Positions 53,348 through 63,313 of a stretch of 64,000 nt of DNA are shown in pieces. Numbering within the stretch: position 1 is the first letter of the stretch; each line of letters opens with the position of its first letter. The position numbers were made by a program, and so were the translations under genes. The DNA is from Paenibacillaceae bacterium (GTDB taxonomy: Bacteria > Bacillota > Bacilli > Paenibacillales > Paenibacillaceae): contig REGQ01000009.1 in NCBI GenBank assembly GCA_004134985.1, positions 124,001 through 188,000 of the forward strand, in the 5' to 3' direction. The notes below the pieces were generated by a model. It had not been told where the DNA came from. It worked only from the letters and a program-made list of their open reading frames with translations, and made no database searches.

Positions 53348-53384
53348 AGACCAGAGGCAGATGAAGATGCTTCTGGTCTTTTTG
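53348..53384 (+). terminator. Terminator of the cysJI transcript
   Basis: AGACCAGAGGCA pairs with TGCTTCTGGTCT (one G-T pair) around eight bases, followed by TTTTT. Confidence 0.85.
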
Positions 53385-53557
53385 TTGGTGCTGTTGGACA
53401 AATAGGGGGGATGATGCGGGAGAACAAAGGAATAAATCGCTTGATGGGAAGGTGCGTTCTTTTTAGAAGCGTCCGTGTTTAACCAAGTCTTTCAGCATCC
53501 CTGCAACCCTCCGCTGCCTTTCTCGCAGGAGGGAAGTACTGATTTTTAGGTATATCA

Positions 53558-53692
53558 GAAATTGTTGTATTTCTTACAACAATTTCAGTTAATTATTGCT
53601 ATTTCATAGAAAATGTTGCAGAAAATACAACAATTTAAGGGAAATGACCGATTTTGGGCTGAATTCTTGTAGAAAATACAACATTTTAGGGG
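53558..53692. repeat. TACAACA-type intergenic repeats
   Basis: A perfect 12-bp hairpin GAAATTGTTGTA/TACAACAATTTC (53558-53586) is followed by two copies, 51 bases apart, of TTG(C/T)AGAAAATACAACA then TTTA(A/G)GGG (from 53616 and 53667). They mark the start of an AT-rich island. Confidence 0.6.
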
Positions 53693-53714
53693 TTAATCCC
53701 AAAATCTGGTTGTA

Positions 53715-54359
53715 ATGGATACACTGCATCTAAATAAAGGTAAAGTAAGCAAAGCGGAACTAGAAGCAATAGGAATTAAGGTAGAGAAACGTGGATTCCT
53801 GTCCATGGGAACCATGGCAGCTTTTGAGACAAGTTATGACTTAAGCAATAAGGGATATAATTGGGGAGATGCATCGCTGCTATATCAGCAGGAAGTAGTT
53901 AGTCAACAGCAGTTAGCGGGTTTTGGGGTGACGGCATTTGCTTTGGCAGGGGGCGGTATGCGGATCTATTCCGGAAGAATAACCAAACCTGCAACGGCAA
54001 CAACCCCGCAGAAAAACATAGGTGCAAGGAATAGTACTGCGGCTAGTAGTAAGGGGACGGGTAAAGTTAAGTTCTCTCCAAACAACTTGCCAAAAGACCC
54101 TCAGCAATTGGTGAAGAATGGGTGGAAGGATGTCACACCTGAAGGTATGGCGAAAAATACAAGTTCAAGAGAATATATTGACCCTACAACAGGAATGAAG
54201 GTGAGATTTGATCCCGGAAAGCCCGGAGCAAATGGCTTTGAAGGAAAAGACCATTATCATGTCACCAATCCAAATGGTACTACAAAAGCAGATTACTATC
54301 TGGATGTTAATGGTAATCCTGTTGCTAAAGGTTCAAAAGCGTCTCATATCGTCCCATAG
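53715..54359 (+). pseudogene. Orphan C-terminal part of a polymorphic toxin
   Basis: The 214-residue frame has a linker-like N-terminus (DASLLYQQEVVSQQQLAGFG, AFALAGGGMRIYSG) and a C-terminal module PQQLVKNGWKDVTPEGM, YIDPTTGMKVRFDPGKPGA, GKDHYHVTNPNGTTK, DVNGNPVAKGSKASHI. This style of ~90-residue C-terminal module with conserved D, H and DHYH occurs at the ends of large polymorphic toxins. The delivery domains (YeeF/LXG/RHS) are absent and no ribosome-binding site precedes ATG 53715, so it is probably a displaced or residual cassette. The exact toxin family could not be named. An immunity-like gene follows. Confidence 0.6.
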
Positions 54360-54371
54360 GAGGGGATTAGA

Positions 54372-54716
54372 ATTAAACCAATTGAATTGTTAGCGACTTA
54401 CGACTTGCACGATAGCATTGTAGAGAGTGTTGAATATTTGCTTGATGAGAAAAAGGTTCTAATAAAACTGGAATTATGTCAGTGGAAGCAAGCTAATTAT
54501 GATGAATCTGAACCTGAAATGCAGGAAGGAGTGTTAACTTTCACTGATGTAGACTCATTTCAAATTGAACCGTCCTCGTTTTTGATAAATAGTAATGAAA
54601 TACTTAATGTGAATGTCCATAATGAAGACAGGAATATAGAAATCATTCTGACGGGTACTGATGATATAGGGAAGGTCAGCATTATAGCACAGGATATTTT
54701 TTGGGAAGGATGCTGA
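54372..54716 (+). CDS. Probable immunity protein with ATT start
   Basis: The ~114-residue acidic protein (IKPIELLATYDLHDSIVESV ... IILTGTDDIGK) has the size and acidity of immunity proteins paired with toxin C-termini. AGGAGGGG ends six bases before ATT 54372, which gives a natural N-terminus; the nearest canonical start, TTG 54387, is 21 bases from it. It begins 12 bases after the toxin stop. Function is inferred from position. Confidence 0.6.
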   Translation: MKPIELLATYDLHDSIVESVEYLLDEKKVLIKLELCQWKQANYDESEPEMQEGVLTFTDVDSFQIEPSSFLINSNEILNVNVHNEDRNIEIILTGTDDIGKVSIIAQDIFWEGC

Positions 54717-54859
54717 CTAAAGGTGGGGCTACCCAGTGCCGAATGAACCCATCATTCAGCCAATAACACATATAACCGATGTAATACTCGTATAAAGATT
54801 TCTCAATTTCGGTTGTACGCACAGTAGATGCTTTAATTTTATAACCTAAATAACGCTGA

Positions 54860-55189
54860 CAAGCCAGCCGATTCGCAGGAATTATCCCTGTTCACTTTAG
54901 TTCTGGTGGAAGGACAAAGACAAAGCAAGCGGTCAAGGAAATGGGATATTCAACGCCATCTTTTATAAAGCTAGCTGTTTTACAAATCCAATTTGGCAAA
55001 GACAATAACAAAAAACAGCCGAACCTAATCTTCTACGATTATTATCAATGCAAGGTAGCTGAAGGAAGATTGAAGAAGCAAATCTTGATATATGTGAAGC
55101 TAAGGCTCGATAAAATCATTTATGGCATGAGGAAGAACAAAACGCACTACATCGCGGCTGCCGCGCTGACACAACGCAAATCAAACTGA
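54860..55189 (+). pseudogene. IS110-family transposase remnant (C-terminus)
   Basis: The frame reads RFAGIIPVHFSSGGRTKTKQ, then IKLAVLQIQF and finally FYDYYQCKVAEGRLKKQ, IYVKLRLDKIIYGMRKNKTHY, matching the Transposase_20 end of IS110-type enzymes (AGxxP...SG and ...RRLxxIIYxMxKNKTxY). The N-terminal catalytic DEDD part is missing. It marks past mobile DNA. Confidence 0.75.
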
Positions 55190-55432
55190 TATAATGTTGG
55201 TAATTGAAAGTCCAATTGCCACCCACTCTATTCTCCATTTTAGATTACAACCTAGGGACAGGAAATGCCTTTTCAGGAGCATACAGTCTACTAACGAAAT
55301 GGATACTTCTATTTTGAAGAACTTGATCCTCAGGGCAAAGAGTTTTTCAACCCAAGGAAGTTAAATAGTGTTTAAATATTGCTGTTCCCGATGAAATTGT
55401 AAATTTATTGAAAATAATTGGAGGGACGTTGA
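55190..55432. other. AT-rich spacer in the accessory island
   Basis: No gene, promoter or repeat could be supported between the IS110 remnant and the next gene, apart from GGAGGGAC serving the latter. The stretch 54717-54859, before the remnant, is likewise empty. Confidence 0.35.
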
Positions 55433-55885
55433 GTGATTTATAACAGTACAGTGAAAAAAGAAATATTTAATGAATTTGTTAACCAAAACGGAGTTTCTTT
55501 GATGAATCATGTCGCAAATACATGTGGTATTGAAGAGTTTATTGCAGTAGCTAGCGTTTTGTGTCCTGAGGTAATCAAAGTGAATGATTGTATTTTTATT
55601 TCTGAATTTTATCAAAACAATATTGAACAGCTAGAAGAACAGTTCGAAAATGACCGGAAAAGAATCGAGCAATTCGTAAATTCTTGGTCATTGGGTGATT
55701 TCTTTTTAGAGTCATATACCTACTCAGTAGAAAATGAAACAATAATTAATCAGTTTGGTGAAGTTTTAGTTCACTTTTGGGGAAAAAGAATGAAAGAACT
55801 CTTTCCTAACAGAAATGTCGTTGTAGAAATTGGAGAAAATATAATGGGAGAAAGTGGATTAGTAATTACATTATATCAAGAGTAG
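55433..55885 (+). CDS. Unknown 150-residue acidic protein
   Basis: The GTG at 55433 follows GGAGGGACGTTGA. The soluble protein (MIYNSTVKKEIFNEFVNQNG ... FGEVLVHFWGKRMKELFPNR) has no signal or membrane segment and is AT-rich in codon use. In this toxin/IS neighbourhood it may be an immunity protein, but no family was recognised. Confidence 0.65.
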   Translation: MIYNSTVKKEIFNEFVNQNGVSLMNHVANTCGIEEFIAVASVLCPEVIKVNDCIFISEFYQNNIEQLEEQFENDRKRIEQFVNSWSLGDFFLESYTYSVENETIINQFGEVLVHFWGKRMKELFPNRNVVVEIGENIMGESGLVITLYQE

Positions 55886-55986
55886 TTTTCTAATCCCGTG
55901 ATCCAACCAATAACACTTTTAAGCTAAATAACTATGTAAATCTACTACCCCATCTTAACAATAAACAGTTCCTTCAAGGAGGATAT

Positions 55987-56448
55987 ATGTCACTTAAGAA
56001 ATCTCCAGGTATTGTCCTTATTTTTATACTTATACTAAGTGTCATCATGAATATGTATCAATTCACTACAAATAAAAATTCGAAATCGAAGTCAAATGGT
56101 ATTGTGGAAGTTTATTTTGAAGAAAAGCATAACATTGAAGTTTCTGTTTCTAAAATTAGTAATGTAGATGATGTCATAGAATTTGTGGTGGATGTCAATG
56201 GATTGGATAAAGACAAAGTGTACACCATTAGCTTGGGATCTGATAATGGTTCCTCTGGTGTTATGTTATCACAAGGTAATACTTTTATAAGAGTTGGTGA
56301 ATTAGTGAACGAAACGCAATTCATTCCATACGATACAAGGTTGAATTTTTGGACAACCCATCCAAAAAGAGTATTGAATTATAGTAATTTATACATGAGA
56401 ATTGCTGACAAGATGAACAGCGAAATTATTTTTAAGATGGAAGTTTAA
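55987..56448 (+). CDS. Unknown membrane-anchored protein, 153 residues
   Basis: CAAGGAGGATAT directly precedes the ATG. A single N-terminal hydrophobic segment (IVLIFILILSVIMNMYQF) is followed by an extracellular domain rich in beta-strand pattern (VEVYFEEKHNIEVSVSK, NTFIRVGELV). No lipobox Cys. Function unknown; AT-rich like its neighbours. Confidence 0.65.
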   Translation: MSLKKSPGIVLIFILILSVIMNMYQFTTNKNSKSKSNGIVEVYFEEKHNIEVSVSKISNVDDVIEFVVDVNGLDKDKVYTISLGSDNGSSGVMLSQGNTFIRVGELVNETQFIPYDTRLNFWTTHPKRVLNYSNLYMRIADKMNSEIIFKMEV

Positions 56449-56853
56449 TGCGGAAGCCTTATGATAGTAAACTGCTGCCTGGCGATTCGGAGATTCTAGG
56501 ACTGAAGCCAGTTGAAATTGAGTTTTTTAGTTTCGACTATCCCAATGAAATTTGTAGATAATAACAACATTAAAGATACGGCACTTCTTGGTTTAATTTA
56601 TCTTTTTTTGGATCGACTCCTTACTTTATTAATGCAGCATTTGGTTTAATATCCATACTAGTACAGCATTAGAATTAAAATAGTAAACTTTTGGAAGGTA
56701 TGATATAGTTGGAGAAAAAGAGGAAACAACTATGAAAAATTGATCATAATTGGAAGGCAATTATCGCCAAAAAACACTCGGAATTATTAATATAAAAAAC
56801 CGATGGGCATAAATAATTTTATGAATAGAACAAAGTATTGAGGTGTAAATTTC
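56449..56853. other. AT-rich intergenic region before the ABC pair
   Basis: About 400 bases without a supported gene. One frame gives a short hydrophobic stretch ending FINAAFGLISILVQH, but it has no start or ribosome-binding site. The ABC gene's promoter was not identified. Confidence 0.35.
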
Positions 56854-58676
56854 TTGGAGAGAGAAGCTCAAAGAATCACATTTAGAAATATGCTATCTAA
56901 TTTGAAGTGGACATTAGCAATAATATTTAGAAATTCTCCGATTCCTGCGAGTCTACTATTACTGCTCAATATGCTAGAAGGACTTGCACCTGCAATGACG
57001 ATATTTGTTACTCAAAGGCTAATAGATACAGTAATTCAAACAGCAGGTTCTGGTAGGGAGCATTTAATGATGTCGTGATATGGGTTGTAGCCCTAGCAGC
57101 AACGCTTATATTATCGAGCGAAATTTTGTGGAGATTTCGAGATCCATTAAATGTAAGGTTAGGGCAAAAGTTGAATTACTCTGTTGGGAAAGAACGATTA
57201 GAGAAAGCGACACAGCTGCCACTACTGTTTTTTGAAGAAAGTTCAAGCTTCGACCGGTTAGAACGCAGTAGTAATCCTGGTGGTAAAGCGGAACATTTTT
57301 TTCACTATATGCTCTGGTTTTTACAGGGAATAGCGGGGATCATTTCGATAGCAAGTTTGTTTTGGATAATTTCGCCTTGGATAAGTGTTGTTCTTGTAGC
57401 GGTTGTTATTCCACGAGCTATGTTTGAGGCAAAGTACTCAAATCAATGGATGGACCTTATCTATAATCAAACAGAGGAGCAAAGAAGGATCTCCTATATT
57501 GATCGATTGTTATCTGGTCTTAAAGAGCAGAAGGAGATTCGCTTGTTTGGACTTTCTAGCATCCTTATTGGTCGTTGGAAAGAGCAACGCGCTCAGTTTA
57601 GGAAGATACAGTTTAATAAGAAGAAAAGCTTAGAATTATCTATGTTTCCTTCTATTCTTATTTACTATTTTGTTGAAGTAGCTATTGTAATCATATTGGC
57701 TTTTTTAGTGTCAGCGAAGGCCATCACGGTGGGGGTTTTTATTTCTTTATTTCAAGCTGTAGAGCGGATGCAGAATGCGGCCCAACAAGTTAGTTCAGGA
57801 TATGGCGAGATGATAACAGCTTCGATCGAAACGAGGTATGTTCGGAGTTTCTTATCGGAAGCAGGTGATGTAGTAGAGACTACACCTCATTCTGAGTTTC
57901 CTCAAAACATAGAACGAGGAATATCTTTGCAAGATATTAGCTTCACTTATCCAGGTCAGAGCAAGCCGGCGTTGCAGCATATCAATCTTCATCTGAAAAA
58001 AGGAGAACTCGTTACGCTTGTGGGTGAGAATGGCACGGGGAAAAGTACGCTTGTCAAAATACTATTAGGTTTATATAAACCTACTCAAGGTCGAATTCTT
58101 GTGGATGATATTGAATATAACCACGTCAGTTTTAAAAGTATGCAGCAAGCTGTAAGTGCGTGTTTCCAAGATTTTTTCAATTTCGAATTTACCGCAGCCC
58201 AATCCATTGCAGCCGGAACTGGAGAATGGCTGGAAGATATATCATCACAGAAAGAGTCGATTCGTCAAGCGGCTAGAATTGGGGGCGCTGACGAGTTTAT
58301 CTCAGATCTTTCTCGTGGCTATGATACTCACATCGGTCATCTATTTCAAGGAGGACAGGGTTTGTCGGGCGGTCAATGGCAGCGTATAGCAATAAGTAGG
58401 ACGATGATAAGGAATCCGCAACTACTCATTCTAGACGAACCAACGGCCGCATTAGATCCCAAAGCTGAAGCAAACATATACGCGCAATATACAGCAGCGT
58501 TTCAAGGGAAAGCTGTACTTCTGGTCAGTCATCGATTAGGATCGGCACGTTTGGCAGATCGCATTGTCGTTATGCAAGATGGATGTATCGTAGAAGAAGG
58601 AAGTCATCAAGAATTATTGGATCAAAGAGGGGTGTACTCAGGTATGTGGGAGGTTCAGTCACAATGGTACAAATGA
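56854..58676 (+). pseudogene. Frameshifted ABC exporter (permease-ATPase), first of a pair
   Basis: The first frame (TTG 56854) encodes membrane helix 1 (LLLLLNMLEGLAPAMTIFVT) and closes at 57078. The rest, from GTG 57075, is in another frame: helices 2-6 and a complete ATPase (GENGTGKST, LSGGQWQRIAISRTM, LLILDEPTAALDP). In an unbroken homologue these would be one ~600-residue chain, and the second frame is open back to 57057, so a one-base indel near 57048-57060 is likely. A GTGA overlap could allow coupled translation of two pieces. Sequencing error is possible. Confidence 0.72.
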
Positions 58677-60448
58677 ATGGCAATGTCTTTTACTCCCTAT
58701 GTCGTTTTTTTTCATGGATGGTTACTGTTAATCTAAAAAAATCATTGATCATTTTCGGTATGCTGCTCATTCAAGGCATCTTTCCAGGGGCCTCTGTATT
58801 TATCATCAGTAAGCTCTTTCAAGAAGTGATTCTTGTCTTCCAAGGAAGTCATAGGTTCACCGAAATATTGATAATCATAACCATCTGGGCTGTTATCATT
58901 CTTGTGGATCGATTAATCCAACCGTTCTATTCGATATATATGGAGCAGCTACAGCAAGAGCTAGAGGATTCGCTTACGAGGCAGTTACAGGAAAAAGCGC
59001 ATCGTCTTCGATTAGAAACGTTTGAACGGGCTGACTTCCACGATATTCTTAGCAGAGCTCGAAATATGACCGAGCCCGGAGAATTTTTCAATTTGTTAAT
59101 TGAAATATTCGATATTATCCGATCTATTATTACAGTTAGCTCTGTTATTATCTTGCTGAGTGCATGGAATGTTTGGTTATTCGTCGCACTGATCGTTGTT
59201 GCTTTACCTGTACCAATTGCACAGTGGATCCAATCCAAATCAACGTTTTTTTTGAAGAGGCAACAAACCGAGAAGGAAAGAGTTTTGAACTATTTAGAGA
59301 AAGTGATGACGTCTCGCGAGGCTGCGAAAGAAGTTCGGATGTTTGGAATGTCGTCTTCACTGCTTCGCTGGTGGCACAATATGTACTGGGAAGTTGCTAA
59401 TTCATTATATCGCCAGCAACGGAATCAAAACATTGTACGTGCGGGTCTATCGATCATTGGGATTTTTGGACTTGCTTTCGGGGTGGCTTGGGCCGCATGG
59501 TCAGTCATGCAGGGAGATCTCTTGGCATCTCAATTCGGTGCGATTCTTATTGCTTTGCAAGTATTAAAAGATGGTGTAAACACGATTGTAGGGAGGTTTA
59601 GTTATTTTCGCGACATGCTATTTCGAGTCAATGATTTATTTATCTATCTTGATTTAGGACCTGAAGAGCAAGAAGGCAAAGAGTTTGTAGACGCTAAGGA
59701 AAATATATATGTCGAAGATGTTTCTTTCTGTTATCCGCAGCAACAGGAAGATACACTTCACGATATATCATTCACAATACAAGCCGGTGAGCGATTAGCT
59801 ATTGTTGGAGATAACGGTTCCGGAAAAACAACATTAGTCAAAGTGTTACTGGGGCTATATCAACCGAAAAAAGGGAGTATACGATATGGTTCTGTTTGCT
59901 TAGCAGATGCCGATTTGACTAGTCTGAGAGCACACACGACGGCTGCATTTCAGGATTTTAACCGTTACGCCTTTACGTTAAATGACAATATTGGCTACGG
60001 GAAAGTGGAACACATGCATTTACAGGAAGAAGTAGAATATGCGGCAAAGCTGGGAGGAGCAGACCAAGTGGCAGCTTCTTTAGTCAATGGCTATCATACC
60101 CCATTAACTCGCGAATTTGCTGACGGTACGGATTTGTCGGGAGGCCAGTGGCAGAAGATTGCTATTTCGCGTGCATTTATGCGCAACGCCCCATTTGTTT
60201 TATTGGATGAACCAAGTGCAGCATTAGACCCAAAAGCAGAAGCGGAAGTTTTTGAGCGGTTTCTATGTATGGCAAAGGACAAGACCGCGATCTTAGTTTC
60301 TCACCGTCTTGGTATGGCGCGATTATGTGATCGTATCTTGGTGTTGAAAGATGGTCGTATTGCGGAGATCGGTACACATGATGAGTTGCTTCGATTAAAA
60401 GGTGAATATCATAATCATTGGTCATTGCAAGCGGGATGGTATATATAA
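58664..60448 (+). CDS. ABC transporter permease/ATPase, second of a pair
   Basis: The ~594-residue protein has six membrane helices over about 15-310 and an ATPase with GDNGSGKTTL, LSGGQWQKIAISRAF and FVLLDEPSAALDP. Together with the preceding gene it would form a heterodimeric exporter, of the kind found with peptide or antibiotic export. ATG 58664 follows GGGAGG and overlaps the upstream gene's end by 13 bases; ATG 58673 (ATGA overlap) is an alternative. Substrate unknown; AT-rich, probably acquired. Confidence 0.85.
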   Translation: MVQMNGNVFYSLCRFFSWMVTVNLKKSLIIFGMLLIQGIFPGASVFIISKLFQEVILVFQGSHRFTEILIIITIWAVIILVDRLIQPFYSIYMEQLQQELEDSLTRQLQEKAHRLRLETFERADFHDILSRARNMTEPGEFFNLLIEIFDIIRSIITVSSVIILLSAWNVWLFVALIVVALPVPIAQWIQSKSTFFLKRQQTEKERVLNYLEKVMTSREAAKEVRMFGMSSSLLRWWHNMYWEVANSLYRQQRNQNIVRAGLSIIGIFGLAFGVAWAAWSVMQGDLLASQFGAILIALQVLKDGVNTIVGRFSYFRDMLFRVNDLFIYLDLGPEEQEGKEFVDAKENIYVEDVSFCYPQQQEDTLHDISFTIQAGERLAIVGDNGSGKTTLVKVLLGLYQPKKGSIRYGSVCLADADLTSLRAHTTAAFQDFNRYAFTLNDNIGYGKVEHMHLQEEVEYAAKLGGADQVAASLVNGYHTPLTREFADGTDLSGGQWQKIAISRAFMRNAPFVLLDEPSAALDPKAEAEVFERFLCMAKDKTAILVSHRLGMARLCDRILVLKDGRIAEIGTHDELLRLKGEYHNHWSLQAGWYI

Positions 60449-60530
60449 AAGTTCAATAACAACACATCACAGGGGGGAACCATTAAGAGAATAAGTCATT
60501 GATTTACATTATGAATATTTCGATGAAATA

Positions 60531-60805
60531 GAGCCACCATTCCGGTGATGAGTGAGCCAGGTCTCCGGAGAAAATGAGCCACCATTCCGGTGGGAGGGAG
60601 CCGCCTGTGTGGAGGTAGCTCCCGAGCCTCACTTTCCTTGAGTGAAACAAGCAACCACTCGTCTAGAATGAGCAGCGGCACTTTCTTGTAGGCCTTCATG
60701 ACGCGACCGAAGATCCCCTCGCCCCGTGCGATCGGCGTGATATTCTACATCTTCGATGCAGGCGTTCGATTGCTGGAAATCTGCCTTGCGGATTAACGCC
60801 GCCAG
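60531..60805 (-). mobile_element. IS21-family remnant with IstB fragment
   Basis: On the minus strand, MKAYKKVPLLILDEWLLVSL then KESEARE match the IstB ATPase around its Walker B (LLILDEWLL), and an upstream segment in a shifted frame (FQQSNACIEDVEYHADR) continues it. The rest is lost. GAGCCACCATTCCGGTG occurs twice (60531-60547, 60576-60592), with a partial copy between, resembling the multiple terminal repeats of IS21 ends. Confidence 0.7.
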
Positions 60806-60834
60806 TCAAGCCATTCATCGCGGTTTCACAGCGC

Positions 60835-61019
60835 TCTAACGCTTGCCACAGACTCTATTTGGCTGATAATGGACGTTTTGGAATTCTAACGCTTATCAGA
60901 AAGCTTATTAGTCATTTTGGCTATCAAAATCGAGGGTTTTACTGAAATAGAGTTACCCAGTTGCGTTAGAATTTTTAAAGCGTTAGATTTAGCAAAATAG
61001 CGCTTGTCATCAGCGTTAG
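60835..61019. repeat. ~186-bp dispersed repeat element, copy 2
   Basis: TCTAACGCTTGCCACAGA at 60835, TCTAACGCTTATCAGAAAGC at 60885 (50 bp later) and the inverted end AAATAGCGC...TCAGCGTTAG at 60995-61019 reproduce the order and spacing of copy 1 at 24503. It lies next to the IS21 remnant. Confidence 0.75.
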
Positions 61020-61265
61020 AGTTTCATGTTCATGGGCTTCCTCAACCCCGCATCCCACCGCAGCCTAGCGACGCTGGAATATCGTTTTAAGGGCTGTTTT
61101 TAGCAAAAATGTACTTAACGTGCAGCTCCCAGCGCCGCGGTGGGGCAATACGTGTTAGCAGTCAACCACTGATTTTGCTTTTAAACCTATAATAGTTAAT
61201 TGATTTGCAGCCGGATAATTTGTATGATGGGCATATTGTGGGTCGAACAGGCAGGAGGAAGCTTA

Positions 61266-62093
61266 GTGGAAAGTCAATATGATGAGTTGGCCGCTTATTT
61301 TGTGCGGATGCCGATAGACATATTCGGTGTGTATCAAACAATTCTAAAGAAGGGTGTCTACCGAGGTCATAAAGATCAGCCTACGACCAAGTGCGGCCTT
61401 ATTATCGCACTGAAAGGAGAGGCTGATTTTATTTGCGATGACATAAGTTACGCAATGTATCCTGGTAAGGCGATGCTCGTCGGAAAGGATCGGCAACTTG
61501 AAATAGTTGTGCATACGGCCGAATTTGAGTATTTCCTTGTGCATTATTTGCCTGTTGTTGCTGCTTCGGAGCAGATGCAACTGACGAAAAACGTAAATGA
61601 ACTTCAAATCGATATGGATGCCGCGTTGCTGCAATTGATAGAGCATCTGAGGCGGTTTTCCAACACGATCGGCAATATCGAGCTGCTGGGAAAGAAGACA
61701 TTATTTTACCAGTTGCTCAACAAAGCGCTTTTGTCGGAGCGTTACCGCCAAAATAGTGAGAGTCAAAGCATGATAGAGCAGACAATTGAGTACATTCGTA
61801 AGAACTATATGGAGTCGATTACGCTGGAGAGCTTGGCTAAGCAGAATGGGATGAAGGCCAAATATTTCTCTTATTTGTTTCATAAGTATACAGGTATTGG
61901 CCCAATTAATTATCTCATTCAATATAGGATGAATCTTGCCTATGAGCTGCTTATGACAGCCTCATTTTCGGTGCGTGAAATTGCCAGAAGTGTCGGCTAT
62001 TCAGATGCCTACTATTTCAGCAGATTATTTAAAAAGCATAATGGTATGTCGCCTACAGCAGTCAAGCAGCGTGGTAGAAATAATCCATCTTAA
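61266..62093 (+). CDS. AraC family transcriptional regulator
   Basis: The 275-residue protein has a cupin-like N-terminal domain (GLIIALKGEADFICDD, YPGKAMLVGKDRQLEI) and a C-terminal pair of helix-turn-helix motifs (ITLESLAKQNGMKAKYFSYL; VREIARSVGYSDAYYFSRLF; then KKHNGMSP). GTG 61266 is preceded by AGGAGGAAGC. It stands 104 bases before an iron-siderophore binding lipoprotein gene, so it probably activates siderophore uptake when its effector binds. It matches, as two separate proteins, the fused Btr-like gene that is broken at 25438. Confidence 0.88.
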   Translation: MESQYDELAAYFVRMPIDIFGVYQTILKKGVYRGHKDQPTTKCGLIIALKGEADFICDDISYAMYPGKAMLVGKDRQLEIVVHTAEFEYFLVHYLPVVAASEQMQLTKNVNELQIDMDAALLQLIEHLRRFSNTIGNIELLGKKTLFYQLLNKALLSERYRQNSESQSMIEQTIEYIRKNYMESITLESLAKQNGMKAKYFSYLFHKYTGIGPINYLIQYRMNLAYELLMTASFSVREIARSVGYSDAYYFSRLFKKHNGMSPTAVKQRGRNNPS

Positions 62094-62123
62094 GTTCGGG
62101 AAATCCTCTATTTGCGCGAATCA

Positions 62124-62166
62124 TTAACAATGGTATCATTATTGATGATAATGAAAATCATTATTA
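62124..62166 (+). promoter_or_regulatory. Promoter with Fur-like box for the iron-binding lipoprotein gene
   Basis: TTAACA (62124-62129) and GATAAT (62147-62152) are 17 bases apart. TGAAAATCATTATTA (62152-62166) matches the Fur 7-1-7 box with two mismatches. Confidence 0.65.
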
Positions 62167-62197
62167 ATAATTCAGAAATATTGAGGGGAAGACTGAA

Positions 62198-63208
62198 ATG
62201 GGAATGAAGACAAAAAATCGGCATATGCCGCTGTTTGCCGTATGCTTATTGATTATGGCTATGATCGCAAGCGCATGCTCCAACAATGTAAAACCAAATA
62301 ATGAAAACGGTGATGCAACTGCGACACCTGCTGCGAACGAAGGCGCTGCTTTCCCACGAACGGTTATGAGCGCGAATGGATCAGTAACGATTGAGAAGAA
62401 ACCGCAAAAAGTAGCTCTTGTTCATTGGGGCTTGATGGACGAGTTGTTAACCTTTGAGTTGCCTTCGATTGGATTGGCGCTGCCGTTCACGGCCAAGCAG
62501 TCGAGTTTGGATACGGAGCAGTACAAGCCCTATGCCGCCAAATTCGGCGAGATCGTGTTTGTTGGCGAGAACACCGAAGTTAATTTGGAGGCACTTCTTG
62601 ACTATGAACCGGATCTCATTCTGGCGGGCAGCATTACGAATGAGAAGATTACGAAAGAATTGTCGCAGATTGCGCCAACATTTTATTTCGATGAAGAAAA
62701 AACGAATGTTTGGGCAGATTGGCCGACAGTTATGACCAAGATGGGCGAGGTGCTCGGGCAGGAGCAGAATGCACAGAAGTTTATTGACGGTTATGCTGCC
62801 AAGGTAGAGGCTGCGAAGCAGCAGCTAACCGGTGTTGAAGGTACAGTTGCCTTTGTTCAGGTTAGGGAAAAGGCAGTTTGGCTGCAAGGGACGGATTACA
62901 TTGCTCATTATTATGAACCGCTTGGTCTGAAAGCTCCGGAAGCGGCGCAAGGCAAAGGTGGCGAGCTTACGTTGGAAGGGCTAAGTGTCATGAATCCAGA
63001 TCATCTCTTTCTAGGCTACTTCAACTACACGGATACTTCTCTACCTGCTCTTTCGGATGAATGGGAAAAAAGTGAGGTGTGGAAAAAGTTGAAGGCAGCT
63101 CAGCAGAACCAGGTGTACGGCTTGAACGGTGCACTTGCTTTGGGATTTGGTCCTATTGGCAAGACTTATGGGATAGAAGTTATTACTGAGGCGCTGAAGT
63201 CCAAGTAA
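62198..63208 (+). CDS. Iron-siderophore ABC transporter binding lipoprotein (FecB/YfiY-like)
   Basis: The 336-residue protein has a lipoprotein signal ending MAMIASACSNN (C27) and a class III binding fold: KKPQKVALVHWGLMDELL, LEALLDYEPDLILAGS, a long inter-domain helix, then LSVMNPDHLFLGYF and NQVYGLNGALALGFGP. It captures ferric siderophore for an ABC importer; no permease genes are in the window, so it uses partners elsewhere. Expression is likely iron-repressed by Fur and controlled by the AraC-type neighbour. GAGGGGAAGACTGAA precedes the ATG. Confidence 0.9.
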   Translation: MGMKTKNRHMPLFAVCLLIMAMIASACSNNVKPNNENGDATATPAANEGAAFPRTVMSANGSVTIEKKPQKVALVHWGLMDELLTFELPSIGLALPFTAKQSSLDTEQYKPYAAKFGEIVFVGENTEVNLEALLDYEPDLILAGSITNEKITKELSQIAPTFYFDEEKTNVWADWPTVMTKMGEVLGQEQNAQKFIDGYAAKVEAAKQQLTGVEGTVAFVQVREKAVWLQGTDYIAHYYEPLGLKAPEAAQGKGGELTLEGLSVMNPDHLFLGYFNYTDTSLPALSDEWEKSEVWKKLKAAQQNQVYGLNGALALGFGPIGKTYGIEVITEALKSK

Positions 63209-63230
63209 GGTGGCGTTCATTTGCAACCAT

Positions 63231-63267
63231 AATAAAGCAGGGCAAATGCTTGATGCCTTGCTTTATT
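63231..63267. terminator. Bidirectional terminator after the iron-binding lipoprotein gene
   Basis: AATAAAGCAGGGCA pairs with TGCCTTGCTTTATT, followed by T-run on the plus strand. Confidence 0.85.
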
Positions 63268-63313
63268 TTTTTTTGGTTACAAGGTTACTTAGATTCTAGT
63301 ATGAACGCGATAG

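Noticed and set aside
56570-56665. Possible precursor peptide before the ABC pair (frame ending FINAAFGLISILVQH)
   Set aside because: No in-frame start or ribosome-binding site and an upstream stop; cannot be told from decayed DNA.
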